Shown piece by piece: positions 12,613-24,147 of a stretch of 64,000 nt of DNA. The number at the start of each line of letters is the position of its first letter. Within the stretch, counting starts at the first letter, position 1. The notes beneath the pieces were generated by a model that saw only the letters and a list, made by a program, of their open reading frames with translations, had not been told where the DNA came from and did not search any database. Source of the DNA: Streptomyces sp. ASQP_92 (GTDB taxonomy: Bacteria > Actinomycetota > Actinomycetes > Streptomycetales > Streptomycetaceae); NCBI RefSeq assembly GCF_025399895.1, contig NZ_JAODUA010000001.1, positions 434,001 to 498,000 on the forward strand, read 5' to 3'. Position numbers and translations under genes: made by a program.

Positions 12613-12699
12613 CGGCCCTTGGCGGGACCGGGTGCCGGGCGTTTCGCTACACCCGGTAATCTCGGCGGACCGCACACGTTTGCCAAGGAGCCGTACACC

Positions 12700-13113
12700 A
12701 TGACGCAGCGCACCCTCGTCCTCCTCAAGCCGGACGCCGTCCGCCGCTCGCTGGTGGGCGAGATCATCGGCCGCATCGAGCGCAAGGCCGGCTGGCGGAT
12801 CACCGCCCTCGAACTGCGCGCCCTGGACCAGGACACCCTGGAGCAGCACTACGGCGAGCACAAGGGCAAGCCCTTCTACGAGCCGCTCGTGGAGTTCATG
12901 TCCTCGGGTCCGGTCGTCGCCCTGGTCGTCGAGGGCGAGCGCGTCATCGAGGGTGTACGCCAGTTGGCGGGTCCCACCGACCCGATCGCGGCGGCCCCCG
13001 GCTCGATCCGCGGCGACTTCGGCACCATCGTCCGGGAGAACCTCATCCACGCCTCGGATTCCGAGGAATCCGCGGAGCGGGAGCTGAAGCTCTTCTTCCC
13101 CGGCCGCGCCTGA
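12700..13113 (+). CDS. ndk: Nucleoside diphosphate kinase
   Basis: Transfers the gamma phosphate of ATP to nucleoside diphosphates through a phospho-histidine. The protein has 137 residues, the usual length, with active His117 (ENLIHASDSEESAERE), the nucleotide-binding RGDFG region (104-108) and KPDAVRR near the N-terminus. ATG 12700 has AAGGAG 9 nt upstream; a longer reading frame from 12619 is not supported. A possible -10, TAATCT, lies at about 12657. Confidence 0.97.
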   Translation: MTQRTLVLLKPDAVRRSLVGEIIGRIERKAGWRITALELRALDQDTLEQHYGEHKGKPFYEPLVEFMSSGPVVALVVEGERVIEGVRQLAGPTDPIAAAPGSIRGDFGTIVRENLIHASDSEESAERELKLFFPGRA

Positions 13114-13152
13114 ACACATACTGACGCGATGTCAGCCATATAGCGCTCATGA

Positions 13153-13187
13153 CCTGGGGCGACCGAAGGAATTTCGGTCGTCCCAGG
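13153..13187 (+). terminator. Terminator of ndk
   Basis: CCTGGGGCGACCGAA (13153-13167) pairs with 13173-13187 with one G-T pair and a 5-nt loop, between ndk and mreB. Confidence 0.8.
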
Positions 13188-13380
13188 GCATATGCGGGCC
13201 GACTTCGGGAACGCATCGCCCCGACACGACGTCACCATTACTGAGGTGGACCACCGCGCCGTGTCCGCGCAGGCCGGACTACGATGGGGCCTCACGCTCA
13301 ACGCACCCACCTCGCCGACCTGAGAAGCCGTCAACGCTCGATTAGGGAAGGCCGGACGCATCCTCATGGGGAGCAACAAA

Positions 13381-14400
13381 ATGTCGTTCATCGGCCGTGA
13401 CATGGCTGTCGACCTCGGGACCGCCAACACGCTGGTGTACGTCAGGGGCCGCGGAATCGTCCTGAACGAGCCGTCCGTCGTCGCCATCAACACCAACACC
13501 GGCGGCATCCTGGCGGTCGGCGCGGAAGCCAAGAAGATGATCGGCCGTACGCCGGGCAACATCGTCGCCGTACGGCCTCTGAAGGACGGCGTGATCGCCG
13601 ACTTCGAAATCACCGAGCGGATGCTCCGCTACTTCATCCTGAAGATCCACAAGCGCCGGTACCTGGCCCGCCCGCGCGTCGTGGTCTGTGTGCCCTCGGG
13701 CATCACGGGAGTCGAGCGCCGCGCCGTCATCGAGGCCTCCACCCAGGCGGGCGCCCGCCAGGTGCACATCATCGAGGAGCCCATGGCCGCGGCCATCGGC
13801 TCGGGTCTGCCGGTCCACGAGGCCACCGGCAACATGGTGGTGGACATCGGCGGCGGCACCACCGAGGTCGCCGTCATCTCGCTCGGCGGAATCGTCACGG
13901 CACAGTCCATCCGGGTCGCGGGCGACGAGCTGGACAACGCGATCATCCAGCACATCAAGAAGGAGTACTCCCTCCTCCTCGGTGAGCGCACCGCGGAACA
14001 GATCAAGATCACGATCGGTTCCGCGTACGACCTCGACAAGGACGAGCACACCGAGATCCGCGGCCGTGACCTCGTCTCCGGGCTGCCCAAGACCGTGGTG
14101 ATCTCCGCGGCCGAGGTGCGCAAGGCGATCGAGGAACCCGTCAACGCGATCGTCGACGCCGTGAAGACGACGCTCGACAAGTGCCCGCCCGAGCTCTCCG
14201 GCGACATCATGGACCGCGGCATCGTCCTCACCGGCGGCGGCGCCCTGCTGCGCGGCCTGGACGAGCGGCTGCGCCGGGAGACCGGCATGCCGATCCACAT
14301 CGCCGAGGACCCGCTGGACTCGGTCGCCCTGGGGTCCGGCAAGTGCGTGGAGGAGTTCGAAGCGCTCCAGCAGGTGCTCGACGCGCAGCCCCGCCGATAG
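13381..14400 (+). CDS. mreB: Rod shape-determining protein MreB
   Basis: Bacterial actin that organises wall synthesis; in Streptomyces it mainly serves spore-wall formation. The 339 residues start [17 protein letters not shown]. Phosphate-1 (DLGTANT 11-17), phosphate-2 ([15 protein letters not shown]) and the adenosine motif ([15 protein letters not shown]) are complete. ATG 13381 is chosen over ATG 13366 because GGGGAG lies 7 nt upstream and because this is the N-terminus I recall for Streptomyces MreB. It heads the mreB-mreC-mreD-PBP2-RodA cluster, with a stem-loop between mreB and mreC that may make mreB mRNA more abundant. Confidence 0.97.
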   Translation: MSFIGRDMAVDLGTANTLVYVRGRGIVLNEPSVVAINTNTGGILAVGAEAKKMIGRTPGNIVAVRPLKDGVIADFEITERMLRYFILKIHKRRYLARPRVVVCVPSGITGVERRAVIEASTQAGARQVHIIEEPMAAAIGSGLPVHEATGNMVVDIGGGTTEVAVISLGGIVTAQSIRVAGDELDNAIIQHIKKEYSLLLGERTAEQIKITIGSAYDLDKDEHTEIRGRDLVSGLPKTVVISAAEVRKAIEEPVNAIVDAVKTTLDKCPPELSGDIMDRGIVLTGGGALLRGLDERLRRETGMPIHIAEDPLDSVALGSGKCVEEFEALQQVLDAQPRR

Positions 14401-14417
14401 CTCCCGGAGCCTGCTGT

Positions 14418-14451
14418 CCGCCGTATGGGTCACTGCCAACCCGTACGGCGG
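14418..14451 (+). terminator. Stem-loop in the mreB-mreC gap
   Basis: CCGCCGTATGGGT (14418-14430) pairs with 14439-14451 with one wobble pair and an 8-nt loop. It lacks a T tract and may be a partial terminator that lets some transcripts continue into mreC. Confidence 0.6.
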
Positions 14452-14523
14452 ATCGTTGATATACAGATCGAAGAGATCTTGTAGATCACCCATATTCCTA
14501 CGAGGAAGGCACGGCCGCCGCAC

Positions 14524-15663
14524 GTGAGGGACACACGAGAGAGCCGGCTGCTCCTGGTGCTGCTGATCGCCGTAGCGTTCGCGCTGATCACGGTCGACAT
14601 CAGAGGCGGGGCGAATTCACCGGTGGACGGCGCCCGGCAGGCCGCCGCCGCGGTCTTCGGACCGGTGGAGAACGGGGTCGCGGCCGCCGTCGACCCGGTC
14701 GGCAACGCGATCGGCGCCGTACGCGACTCCGGCAAGCGCCACGACAGGATCTCCGCGCTCCAGGCCGAGAACGAGGCCCTCAAGCAGAGGCTCGGCAGCG
14801 ACGCCCGCAACCGCAGCCGGCTGAACCAGCTCGACTCGATGCTGAAGACCGCCGGCGAGGGCCAGTACGGCATCAAGGCCGCCCAGGTCGTCGCCATAGG
14901 AGCGGCCCAGGGCTTCTCCTGGACGGTCACCATCGACGCCGGGTCCAACGACGGCATCCAGCGCGACATGACGGTGCTCAACGGCGAGGGCCTGGTCGGG
15001 CGGGTCACCACCGTCGGCCCCTCCACCTCGACGGTGCTGCTCGCCAACGACCCCGACTTCACGGTCGGCACCCGGATGGAGAAGAGCGACGAGCTCGGCT
15101 TCGCCACCGGCCACGGCGACCGTCCGCTGTCGGTCCAACTGCTCAACGGCAAGGCCAAGGTCAACCCCGGCGACCGCCTGGTGACCTTCGGCTCCCAGGC
15201 CGACAAGCCGTTCGTGCCCGGCGTGCCCGTAGGCGAGGTCGTCAAGGTCGACCCCTCGGGCGGTGACCTCACGCGCACCATCTACGTACGCCCCTATGTC
15301 GGCTTCACCAAGCTCGACATCGTCGGCGTCGTCGTCCAGGCCCCCCGCACCGACCCGCGCGACCAGGTGCTCCCCGCCAAGCCCCGGCCGACCCCGACGC
15401 CCACGGTCACCGTCACGGCGAGCCCCACCGGGAGCCCCACCCCCAACGGCCAGGGCAACACCGACATCGCCAACCAGAACGCGACGGCCAACGGCAACGG
15501 CCGCCCCGACCCGAACGCCAAGCCCGACGCCGGCGGCAACAACCCGCCGGCCGGCAACGCCAACCCACCGGCCGGAACGAACGGGAACGCCAATCCGAAT
15601 CCGCCCAACGCCAACGGCGACCCGAACGGCCAAGGCAACGCCAACGCCGACGGCGAGCAGTAG
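14524..15663 (+). CDS. mreC: Rod shape-determining protein MreC
   Basis: Bitopic membrane protein that scaffolds MreB, MreD and PBP2 outside the membrane. It has a short cytosolic start, a transmembrane helix (about 8-25, LLLVLLIAVAFALITVDI), a coiled coil (about 75-105, SALQAENEALKQRLGSD) and a beta domain up to about residue 275. The last 100 residues are a Pro/Thr then Asn/Gly/Pro-rich low-complexity tail (TPTPTVTVTASPTGSPTPNG), probably disordered in the wall. GTG 14524 has GAGGAAGG about 14 nt upstream, which is rather far. mreD starts 12 nt after its stop. Confidence 0.93.
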   Translation: MRDTRESRLLLVLLIAVAFALITVDIRGGANSPVDGARQAAAAVFGPVENGVAAAVDPVGNAIGAVRDSGKRHDRISALQAENEALKQRLGSDARNRSRLNQLDSMLKTAGEGQYGIKAAQVVAIGAAQGFSWTVTIDAGSNDGIQRDMTVLNGEGLVGRVTTVGPSTSTVLLANDPDFTVGTRMEKSDELGFATGHGDRPLSVQLLNGKAKVNPGDRLVTFGSQADKPFVPGVPVGEVVKVDPSGGDLTRTIYVRPYVGFTKLDIVGVVVQAPRTDPRDQVLPAKPRPTPTPTVTVTASPTGSPTPNGQGNTDIANQNATANGNGRPDPNAKPDAGGNNPPAGNANPPAGTNGNANPNPPNANGDPNGQGNANADGEQ

Positions 15664-15675
15664 GAGCTGATCCAG

Positions 15676-16350
15676 ATGCGTCTCAACAGGGTCCTCCTCT
15701 CCGCCGCCCTGATCGTGGTCGCCCTCGTCGTCCAGGTCAGCGTCCTCGCCCGCCTCCAACTCCCCGGCGCCGTACCGGACTTGGTGCTCCTGACCGTCCT
15801 CGGTCTCGCCCTGGTGTACGGCCACGTCGGGGGCGCCTTCGTCGGCTTCGGCGCGGGACTGCTCGCCGACCTCGCACCGCCCGCCGACCACGCCGCCGGG
15901 CGCTACGCCCTGGTGCTGTGCGTGATCGGCTACCTCGCCGGACTCGCCAAGCCCGACCACGGACGGCTGCGCAGCGCGGCAGGACCGATGCTGGTGGTGG
16001 TCGGCGCGGCCATCGGCTCGACGCTGCTCTACGCCACCGTCGGGGCGCTGGTGGGAGACACCGCGGCCCGCCATGTCGGCCTGCCCAGCCTGCTGTTCAC
16101 GGCCACCGTCTACGACCTGCTGCTCGCGCCGTTCACGGTGCCGCTGATCATGGCGATCGCCCGGCGGGCCGAGAACGACCCGCTCGGCGACACCACCGCC
16201 AACGGCAGCCCCAAGAGCAACATCACCTCCGGCTGGCTCTCCGGCGGCACCGGTCTGCGCATCGGCAACCAGCGCGGCGGTCTGCGGATCAAGGCCGCCA
16301 GGAACAGGGCGGCCCGCGCCGGCCGCATCAAGGGCGTCAAGCGACTGTGA
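15676..16350 (+). CDS. mreD: Rod shape-determining protein MreD
   Basis: Integral membrane partner of MreC with about five hydrophobic segments within residues 5-165. The remaining C-terminal 60 residues are basic and cytosolic (GLRIKAARNRAARAGRIKGVKRL), an extension beyond the usual family length of about 160-170. ATG 15676 has GGAG about 10 nt upstream. Its place between mreC and PBP2 fixes the identity. Confidence 0.92.
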   Translation: MRLNRVLLSAALIVVALVVQVSVLARLQLPGAVPDLVLLTVLGLALVYGHVGGAFVGFGAGLLADLAPPADHAAGRYALVLCVIGYLAGLAKPDHGRLRSAAGPMLVVVGAAIGSTLLYATVGALVGDTAARHVGLPSLLFTATVYDLLLAPFTVPLIMAIARRAENDPLGDTTANGSPKSNITSGWLSGGTGLRIGNQRGGLRIKAARNRAARAGRIKGVKRL

Positions 16351-16369
16351 CCGAGGGGGTCGTCACCGC

Positions 16370-18607
16370 ATGAGCAACATCCCCGAGACCGGACGCACCC
16401 CCCGGGTGCAGATCCGCCTCATCATCATCCAGGTCCTGGTCTTCTCGCTCCTGCTCACTCTGGGCGGGCGCCTGTGGTACCTCCAGATCCGCAACGGCCA
16501 GGAGTATCAGGACGAGGCCAAGAACAACCACGTCCAGCAGGTCGTCCAGCCCGCCGTGCGCGGCTCGATCCTCGACGCGCGGGGCGTCCCGCTCGCCGAC
16601 AACGAGACCCGGCTGGTGGTCTCCGCCTCGCGCACCGACCTCTCCAAGATGCCCGACCGGGGCAAGGCCGTCCTGACCCGGCTCGCCGGGGTGCTCGGCA
16701 TGAAGCCGCAGGACGTCATGGACAAGGTCAGGCTCTGTGACGCCAAGACCCCCAAGCCCTGCTGGAACGGCTCCCCGTACCAGCCGATCCCGGTCACCGA
16801 CAAGGCCACCACCCAGCAGGCCCTCCAGATCCGCGAGCGCTCCGAGGACTTCCCCGGCATCACCGCCGACCCCACCGCGGTGCGCCGCTACCCGGCGCCC
16901 GGCAAGTCCAACACCGCCCAGGTGCTCGGCTACCTCTCGCCCGTCACCGACGACGAGATCACCAAGGCCAAGGACACCGACTCGCCCTATCTGCGCTCCG
17001 ACCAGGTGGGCCGCTCGGGTCTTGAGCGCACCTACGACAAGCAGCTGCGCGGCAAGGCCGGCGTCACCCGCTACGAGGTCGACAACCTCGGGCGGGTCAT
17101 CGGGCAGGCCGAGAGCGACAAGGCCCAGCCCGGCTCCAACGTCGTCACGTCGATAGACGCACGCGTGCAGGCGGTCGCCGAGTACGAGCTGAACAACGCG
17201 ATGGTCGAGGCCCGCCAGCAGTTCGACAAGATCACCAACGAGAACTACAAGGCGGACTCCGGCGCGGTCATCGTCATGGAGGCCAAGACCGGGCGGATCG
17301 TCGCCATGGCCTCGGCGCCCACCTACGACCCGAACGTCTGGGTCGGCGGCATCTCCGGCAAGGACTACCAGCAGCTCACCGGCAAGGACAGCGACTATCC
17401 GCTGCTGAACCGCGCCATACAGGGTCAGGCCGCACCCGGTTCGACGTTCAAGGTGGTCTCCACGGCCGCCGCGGTCGAGGCCGGCTACAAGTGGGACGGC
17501 GGTTACCCCTGCACCAGCTCGTACTCCGTGGGCGGGCAGGTCTTCAAGAACTTCGAGGGCGAGAACTTCGGACCCATCTCGCTCGGACGCGCTCTTGAGG
17601 TCTCCTGCGACACCGTCTTCTACGGGCTCGCCGACAACGAGTGGAAGAAGGACGGCGGGATCAACCCGAAGAAGGGCCAGCCCAAGGACTACTTCTACAA
17701 GGCCGCCCACCAGTTCGGCCTCGGCAAGCCCACCGGCGTGGACCTGCCCAACGAGGTCACCGGCCGCGTCCCGGACCGCCAGTGGAAGGAGAACTACTGG
17801 GCGGCCAACAAGGACAGCTGGTGCAAGACCGGCAAGAAGGACGGCAGTTACGTCGAGAAGATCGCGTACGAGAACTGCCTCGAAGGCAACAAGATGCGCG
17901 AGGGCGACTCGATCAACTACTCCATCGGCCAGGGCGACACCCTCGTCACGCCGATCCAGGAGGCCATGATCTACGGAGCCATCGCCAACGGCGGCACCAT
18001 GCACGCCCCGACCATCGGCAAGGCGATCATCAGCGCCGACGGCAAGTCGATCCAGGAGATCAAGCCGAAGGTCAACGGCAGGCTCCCGGTCACCCAGGCC
18101 ACCCTCGACGGCTTCAACAAGGCCCTCGCGGGCGTCGTCACCAGCGGTACCGCCGCCTGGAAGTTCCAGGGCTGGCCGCAGGACAAGGTCGAACTCCACG
18201 CCAAGACCGGCACCGCCGAGGTCTACGGCAAGCAGACCACCTCCTGGCTCGCCACGTACTCCAAGGACTACACCGTCGTCATGACGATCGCCCAGGCCGG
18301 TACGGGTTCGGGTGCCTCCGGTGCCGCCGTGCGCAAGATCTACGAGGCGATGTACGGCATCGACGACGCGGGCAACCAGGACATCAAGCGCGCCCTGCTC
18401 CCGCAGCCCGAGCAGTCCCTGCCCAAGATCCAGGCCGACGGCTCCATCGACGCGCCGACGGTCGCCGCGTACGACCCGGACGCGGGCAAGACCAAGGACA
18501 CCAAGGACCCCAAGGACCCCAAGGACAAGCAGCAGCCCGCCGGTCAGCCGCAGCCCGACAACAGCCCGGCGGCCAACGTCGACAACCGCAATCCGCGAAG
18601 GGACTAG
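16370..18607 (+). CDS. mrdA: Penicillin-binding protein 2 (class B transpeptidase)
   Basis: Peptidoglycan DD-transpeptidase working with the SEDS polymerase encoded next. One transmembrane helix (about 21-41) is followed by the PBP dimerisation domain and the transpeptidase domain. The active-site motifs are Ser358-T-F-Lys361 (APGSTFKV), Ser412-Cys-Asp414 and Lys612-Thr-Gly614. The C-terminus has a charged repeat (KDTKDPKDPKDK) and a Pro/Gln/Asn tail, adding about 100 residues to the minimal family length. The start is ATG 16370, 19 nt after mreD. It overlaps nothing and is followed by RodA after 4 nt. Confidence 0.95.
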   Translation: MSNIPETGRTPRVQIRLIIIQVLVFSLLLTLGGRLWYLQIRNGQEYQDEAKNNHVQQVVQPAVRGSILDARGVPLADNETRLVVSASRTDLSKMPDRGKAVLTRLAGVLGMKPQDVMDKVRLCDAKTPKPCWNGSPYQPIPVTDKATTQQALQIRERSEDFPGITADPTAVRRYPAPGKSNTAQVLGYLSPVTDDEITKAKDTDSPYLRSDQVGRSGLERTYDKQLRGKAGVTRYEVDNLGRVIGQAESDKAQPGSNVVTSIDARVQAVAEYELNNAMVEARQQFDKITNENYKADSGAVIVMEAKTGRIVAMASAPTYDPNVWVGGISGKDYQQLTGKDSDYPLLNRAIQGQAAPGSTFKVVSTAAAVEAGYKWDGGYPCTSSYSVGGQVFKNFEGENFGPISLGRALEVSCDTVFYGLADNEWKKDGGINPKKGQPKDYFYKAAHQFGLGKPTGVDLPNEVTGRVPDRQWKENYWAANKDSWCKTGKKDGSYVEKIAYENCLEGNKMREGDSINYSIGQGDTLVTPIQEAMIYGAIANGGTMHAPTIGKAIISADGKSIQEIKPKVNGRLPVTQATLDGFNKALAGVVTSGTAAWKFQGWPQDKVELHAKTGTAEVYGKQTTSWLATYSKDYTVVMTIAQAGTGSGASGAAVRKIYEAMYGIDDAGNQDIKRALLPQPEQSLPKIQADGSIDAPTVAAYDPDAGKTKDTKDPKDPKDKQQPAGQPQPDNSPAANVDNRNPRRD

Positions 18608-18611
18608 CGCC

Positions 18612-19802
18612 ATGGCAGGCTTCTCCGTCCAGCGCTACGCCCCCGAGCGCGGCGCGTTCGCCAAGCTGACGGCGCGCGACTCGGTGCTGCGCCGGCTGGA
18701 CTGGCCGCTGCTGCTCGCGGCCCTCGCGCTCTGCCTCATCGGCTCGCTCCTGGTGTGGTCCGCGACCCGCAACCGCACCAGCATCAACCAGGGCGACCCG
18801 TACTTCTTCCTCATCCGGCACATCGTGAACTCCGGCATCGGGCTCTGCCTGATGATCGGCACCATCTGGCTCGGCCACCGCACCCTGCGCGGCGCCGTGC
18901 CCATCCTGTACGGCCTCTCCATCCTGCTGCTGCTCGCGGTGCTCTCACCGCTCGGCGCCACCGTCAACGGCGCGCACTCCTGGATCGTGCTCGGCGGCGG
19001 ATTCTCCCTCCAGCCCTCCGAGTTCGCGAAGATCTCGATCATCCTGTGCATGGCGATGCTGCTCGCCGCGCGGGTGGACGCCGGCGACCAACTGCACCCC
19101 GACCACCGCACCGTGACCAAGGCCCTCGCCCTCGCGATGGTGCCGATCGGCTGCATCATGCTGATGCCCGACCTCGGCTCCACCATGGTCATCGTGGTGA
19201 TCATCCTCGGTGTGCTGCTCTCGTCCGGGGCGTCCAACCGCTGGATCATCGGCCTGTTCTCGGCCGGAGTGGTCGGGGCGGTGCTCGTGGCCGCGCTCGG
19301 GATACTGGACAAGTACCAGATCAACCGGTTCGCCGCGTTCGCCAACCCCAGCCTCGACCCGGCCGGTGTCGGCTACAACACCAGCCAGGCCAGGATCGCG
19401 ATCGGCTCCGGAGGCCTGACCGGCACCGGCCTGTTCAAGGGCTCCCAGACCACCGGCCAGTTCGTGCCCGAACAGCAGACGGACTTCGTGTTCACCGTCG
19501 CCGGGGAGGAACTCGGCTTCGTGGGCGCCGGATTGATCATCGTGCTGCTCGGCGTCGTCATGTGGCGCGCCTGCCGCATCGCCCGCGAGACGACCGAGCT
19601 GTACGGCACGATCGTCGCGGCCGGCATCATCGCCTGGTTCGCCTTCCAGTCCTTCGAGAACATCGGCATGACGCTCGGCATCATGCCGGTGACCGGCATC
19701 CCGCTGCCCTTCGTCTCCTACGGAGGGTCCTCGATGTTCGCGGTGTGGGTCGCCATAGGGCTGCTCCAGTCGATCCGGGTGCAGCGGCCGATAACGGCAT
19801 AG
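18612..19802 (+). CDS. rodA: RodA/SEDS-family peptidoglycan glycosyltransferase
   Basis: Multi-pass (about ten helices) glycan-strand polymerase, 396 residues, paired with the PBP2 just upstream. The SEDS signature GVGYNTSQARIAIGSGGLTG and the loop FVPEQQTDFVFTVAGEELG, which carries the conserved Asp essential for polymerisation, are both present. The C-terminal motif ITGIPLPFVSYGGSS is near-perfect. ATG 18612 with AAGGGA upstream is the start; the frame is open to 18312, but that part lies inside the PBP2 gene. In Streptomyces this gene has also been called sfr. A hairpin terminator ends the mre cluster. Confidence 0.95.
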   Translation: MAGFSVQRYAPERGAFAKLTARDSVLRRLDWPLLLAALALCLIGSLLVWSATRNRTSINQGDPYFFLIRHIVNSGIGLCLMIGTIWLGHRTLRGAVPILYGLSILLLLAVLSPLGATVNGAHSWIVLGGGFSLQPSEFAKISIILCMAMLLAARVDAGDQLHPDHRTVTKALALAMVPIGCIMLMPDLGSTMVIVVIILGVLLSSGASNRWIIGLFSAGVVGAVLVAALGILDKYQINRFAAFANPSLDPAGVGYNTSQARIAIGSGGLTGTGLFKGSQTTGQFVPEQQTDFVFTVAGEELGFVGAGLIIVLLGVVMWRACRIARETTELYGTIVAAGIIAWFAFQSFENIGMTLGIMPVTGIPLPFVSYGGSSMFAVWVAIGLLQSIRVQRPITA

Positions 19803-19815
19803 CCACCCCGGGAAG

Positions 19816-19840
19816 GGACCGGCCGGGACACGGCCGGTCC
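19816..19840 (+). terminator. Terminator of the mre-pbp2-rodA cluster
   Basis: GGACCGGCCG (19816-19825) pairs perfectly with 19831-19840 around a 5-nt loop. A second short hairpin follows at about 19842-19864. Confidence 0.75.
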
Positions 19841-19872
19841 TCGGCGCCCTGCCGCCGGGCGCCGAAGGCGTC

Positions 19873-19878
19873 TAGATT
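19873..19878 (+). promoter_or_regulatory. -10 box of a probable leaderless CYTH-CHAD promoter
   Basis: TAGATT ends 6 nt before ATG 19885, and no Shine-Dalgarno is present. Confidence 0.62.
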
Positions 19879-19884
19879 TTTGTC

Positions 19885-21426
19885 ATGGCGGACACGAAGC
19901 GCGAGATCGAGCGGAAATTCGAGTTCCCCCCGGCCGACGGGGAGCACCGCACCGAACTCCCCGACCTGACCCGGGCCCCCGGCGTCGCCCGCGTCGTGGC
20001 GCGGGGCGTCATGGAGCTCGACGCCGTCTACTACGACACCCCGGACCTGCGCCTGAACGCCGCCCGGCTCACCCTGCGCCGCAGAACGGGCGGCGACGAC
20101 GCCGGCTGGCATCTGAAGTTCCCCGTCGCCACCGGGATCCGCGACGAGATCCGCGCCCCGCTCAGCGACGACCCGCCTCCCGCGCTCACCGCCCTCCTGC
20201 GCTCCCGGGTCCGCAACGCCCAACTCGCCCCCGTCGTACGGCTGTTGACCTCGCGCGACGTCCGCCATCTGCTGGCCGGCGACGGCACCCCGCTCGCCGA
20301 GCTCAGCGTCGACACCGTCGTCGCCGAGGGGCTGACCGACGGCGCTTCGACCACCACCTGGACCGAGATCGAGGTCGAACTCGCCGACGGCGTCCACGAC
20401 CAGGGCGTCCTCGACGCGGTGGAGAACGAGCTGCGCGCGGCGGGCATCCTGCCCTCGTCCAGCCCCTCCAAGCTCTCCCGCGCCCTGCGCGAGACGACCC
20501 CCACGCCCCCACGCGCCCCCGACGCCGAACCCGGCGACGGCACCGCGGGCGCCCACGTCCTGGCCCACCTGCGCGCCCAGCGCGACACCCTGGTCGCCCT
20601 CGACCCGGCCGTGCGGCGCGAACTGCCCGACGCCGTCCACCGCATGCGGGTCGCCACCCGCCGGCTGCGCAGCGCCTTCCGGTCGTACGCCAAGGTGATC
20701 GACCGGTCCGCCACCGAACCCGTCCGCGCGGAGCTCACCTGGCTCGCCGCCGAACTCGGCGTCGAACGCGACGGCGAGGTGCTCGCCGAACGCCTGCGGA
20801 CCCGTATCGCGGCGCTGCCCGACACGCTGCTGCTCGGCCCGGTCCGCGCCCGGCTGCGCATCCGGACCGTGGCGGGGGGCGCCGACGCCCGGCGCAGGAC
20901 CCTCGCCGCCCTCGACGGCGAGCGCTACCTCGCCCTGCTCGGCGCCCTCGACGCCCTGCTCGCCGACCCGCCGCTGCTGCCCGCCGCCGGGCGCCCCGCC
21001 GCCGGTGTGCTCCGCAAGGCCGTCCGCAAGGACCACCGGCGCCTCGCGAGCCGCCTGCACACCGCGCTCGCCCTCGAACCCGGCCCCGAACGCGACCTCG
21101 CCCTGCACGCGGCCCGCAAGGCGGCCAAGCGGGCCCGGTACGCCGCCCAGGCCGCGGCTCCCGCCCTCGGCAAACCCGCCAGGAAACTCGGCAAACGCCT
21201 CAAAGCCGTCCAGAACGTGCTCGGCGAGCACCAGGACAGCGTGGTCGCCCGTCACGCGCTGCGCACCCTGGCCGCCCAGGCCCACGCGGCCGGCGAGTCC
21301 GCGTTCACCTGGGGACTCCTGTACGGGCACGAGGAGGCGACGGCCGCACGGCGCGAGCACGAACTGCCCCAGGCCTGGGCCCGCGCCTCCCGGCCCGGAC
21401 TCCCCAAGGGCCGGGCCGGGCGCTGA
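19885..21426 (+). CDS. CYTH and CHAD domain protein (probable triphosphatase)
   Basis: The N-terminal CYTH domain (about 1-200) begins with the ExExK signature (EIERK at 7-11), and charged strands such as YYDTPDLRL and LTLRRRTGG line the tunnel. These enzymes hydrolyse triphosphate-containing substrates with a divalent metal. From about residue 220 to the end is a CHAD helical domain (VHRMRVATRRLRSAFRSY, then RKAAKRARYAAQAAA and GEHQDSVVAR) rich in Arg, Lys and His, a family known to bind polyphosphate. The combination suggests polyphosphate-related work. ATG 19885 seems leaderless. The next gene is in the same direction but has its own ribosome-binding site. Confidence 0.92.
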   Translation: MADTKREIERKFEFPPADGEHRTELPDLTRAPGVARVVARGVMELDAVYYDTPDLRLNAARLTLRRRTGGDDAGWHLKFPVATGIRDEIRAPLSDDPPPALTALLRSRVRNAQLAPVVRLLTSRDVRHLLAGDGTPLAELSVDTVVAEGLTDGASTTTWTEIEVELADGVHDQGVLDAVENELRAAGILPSSSPSKLSRALRETTPTPPRAPDAEPGDGTAGAHVLAHLRAQRDTLVALDPAVRRELPDAVHRMRVATRRLRSAFRSYAKVIDRSATEPVRAELTWLAAELGVERDGEVLAERLRTRIAALPDTLLLGPVRARLRIRTVAGGADARRRTLAALDGERYLALLGALDALLADPPLLPAAGRPAAGVLRKAVRKDHRRLASRLHTALALEPGPERDLALHAARKAAKRARYAAQAAAPALGKPARKLGKRLKAVQNVLGEHQDSVVARHALRTLAAQAHAAGESAFTWGLLYGHEEATAARREHELPQAWARASRPGLPKGRAGR

Positions 21427-21521
21427 CCGTCGTGCGAGGGGGCGACTGATCGTCGGGTGAGGGGGCGACGCGGCTCGCGTTACGCTAGAGAGTCGCCCCC
21501 TGCCAGCCCACGAAGGTCGAG

Positions 21522-23447
<1,926 letters not shown>

Positions 23448-23470
23448 CGCTACTCGGCTCGAGCCGAGGT

Positions 23471-23508
23471 GTTGCCGTGTCCATCTGTGCCCAGATGGAC
23501 ACGGCAAC
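23471..23508 (+). terminator. Terminator after the TIGR03960 gene
   Basis: GTTGCCGTGTCCATCTG (23471-23487) pairs perfectly with 23492-23508 around a 4-nt loop. Part of the stem (CAGATGGACACG) also occurs inside the preceding gene near its 3' end (about 23380-23391). Confidence 0.88.
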
Positions 23509-23670
23509 GTCGTGCAGGGGCCTGGGTACGGATACTCAGACGATGTGAGCGACCGCACGGACAGTTGGGGAACAGCTGTTTTGTAACGTGTGTGGGCAGC
23601 AAGATCGACGAGTGCACCGGCCGAACGGGGCGCCCCCACCGGGCCCGGGGCCACGGGGAGGGGACCGCAC

Positions 23671-24138
23671 ATGGCGTGGGACGAGTGGGAACAGCTCAAG
23701 GCCGATGCCGTCGCGCGCGACGGCGGCGCAACCCGCATGCAGATCAATGGTGTTCCGCCGGACGGGGCGAACGCGTCGGCGGGGAGTGAAGTCACCGGGG
23801 GACTCAAGACGACCAAGGCCGCGTGGATGAAGGCCGGAGTCGGCGTGGGCGACCAGCGGGAAGGTCTGGGGAAGGCACTGACCGCGCTGAGTGAGGGCCA
23901 GAAGGGCCTCGGCTTGACCGAGGGCTGCCTGACGGCCGCGGCGCAGGACAAGGTGTACGCGTCGTGGGCGCGCTATGTGCGGGACCTCAATGAGAAATGT
24001 GGGTCGCTGCAAGGCATTCTCGACCAGACGGGCCACGATCTGCTGCGGACCGACAAGACGGTCACGGGTGCGCTGGAGCAAGTGCAGATCAAGTATCAGG
24101 ACACGCCCGCTGTCGGTGGCGACGCGCGGAACCGGTGA
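23671..24138 (+). CDS. Small helical WXG-like protein of unknown function
   Basis: 155 residues, starting MAWDEWEQLKADAVARDGG. It is almost wholly predicted helical, without a signal peptide or membrane segment. This type is typically encoded next to a DUF1023-type hydrolase in Streptomyces, and the length and helicity recall WXG100-like partners of type VII secretion, but I see no clear WXG hairpin, so that link is inference. ATG 23671 has GGGAGGGGAC about 7 nt upstream; an upstream frame from 23590 is unsupported. The next gene starts 10 nt after the stop. Codon usage here is less G/C-biased than in neighbours, suggesting later acquisition. Confidence 0.78.
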   Translation: MAWDEWEQLKADAVARDGGATRMQINGVPPDGANASAGSEVTGGLKTTKAAWMKAGVGVGDQREGLGKALTALSEGQKGLGLTEGCLTAAAQDKVYASWARYVRDLNEKCGSLQGILDQTGHDLLRTDKTVTGALEQVQIKYQDTPAVGGDARNR

Positions 24139-24147
24139 TCCGCGGCC

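Noticed and set aside
18312..18611. A 100-residue N-terminal extension of RodA
   Set aside because: This segment lies in the PBP2 coding sequence in another frame; ATG 18612 has its own ribosome-binding site and gives the normal RodA length.
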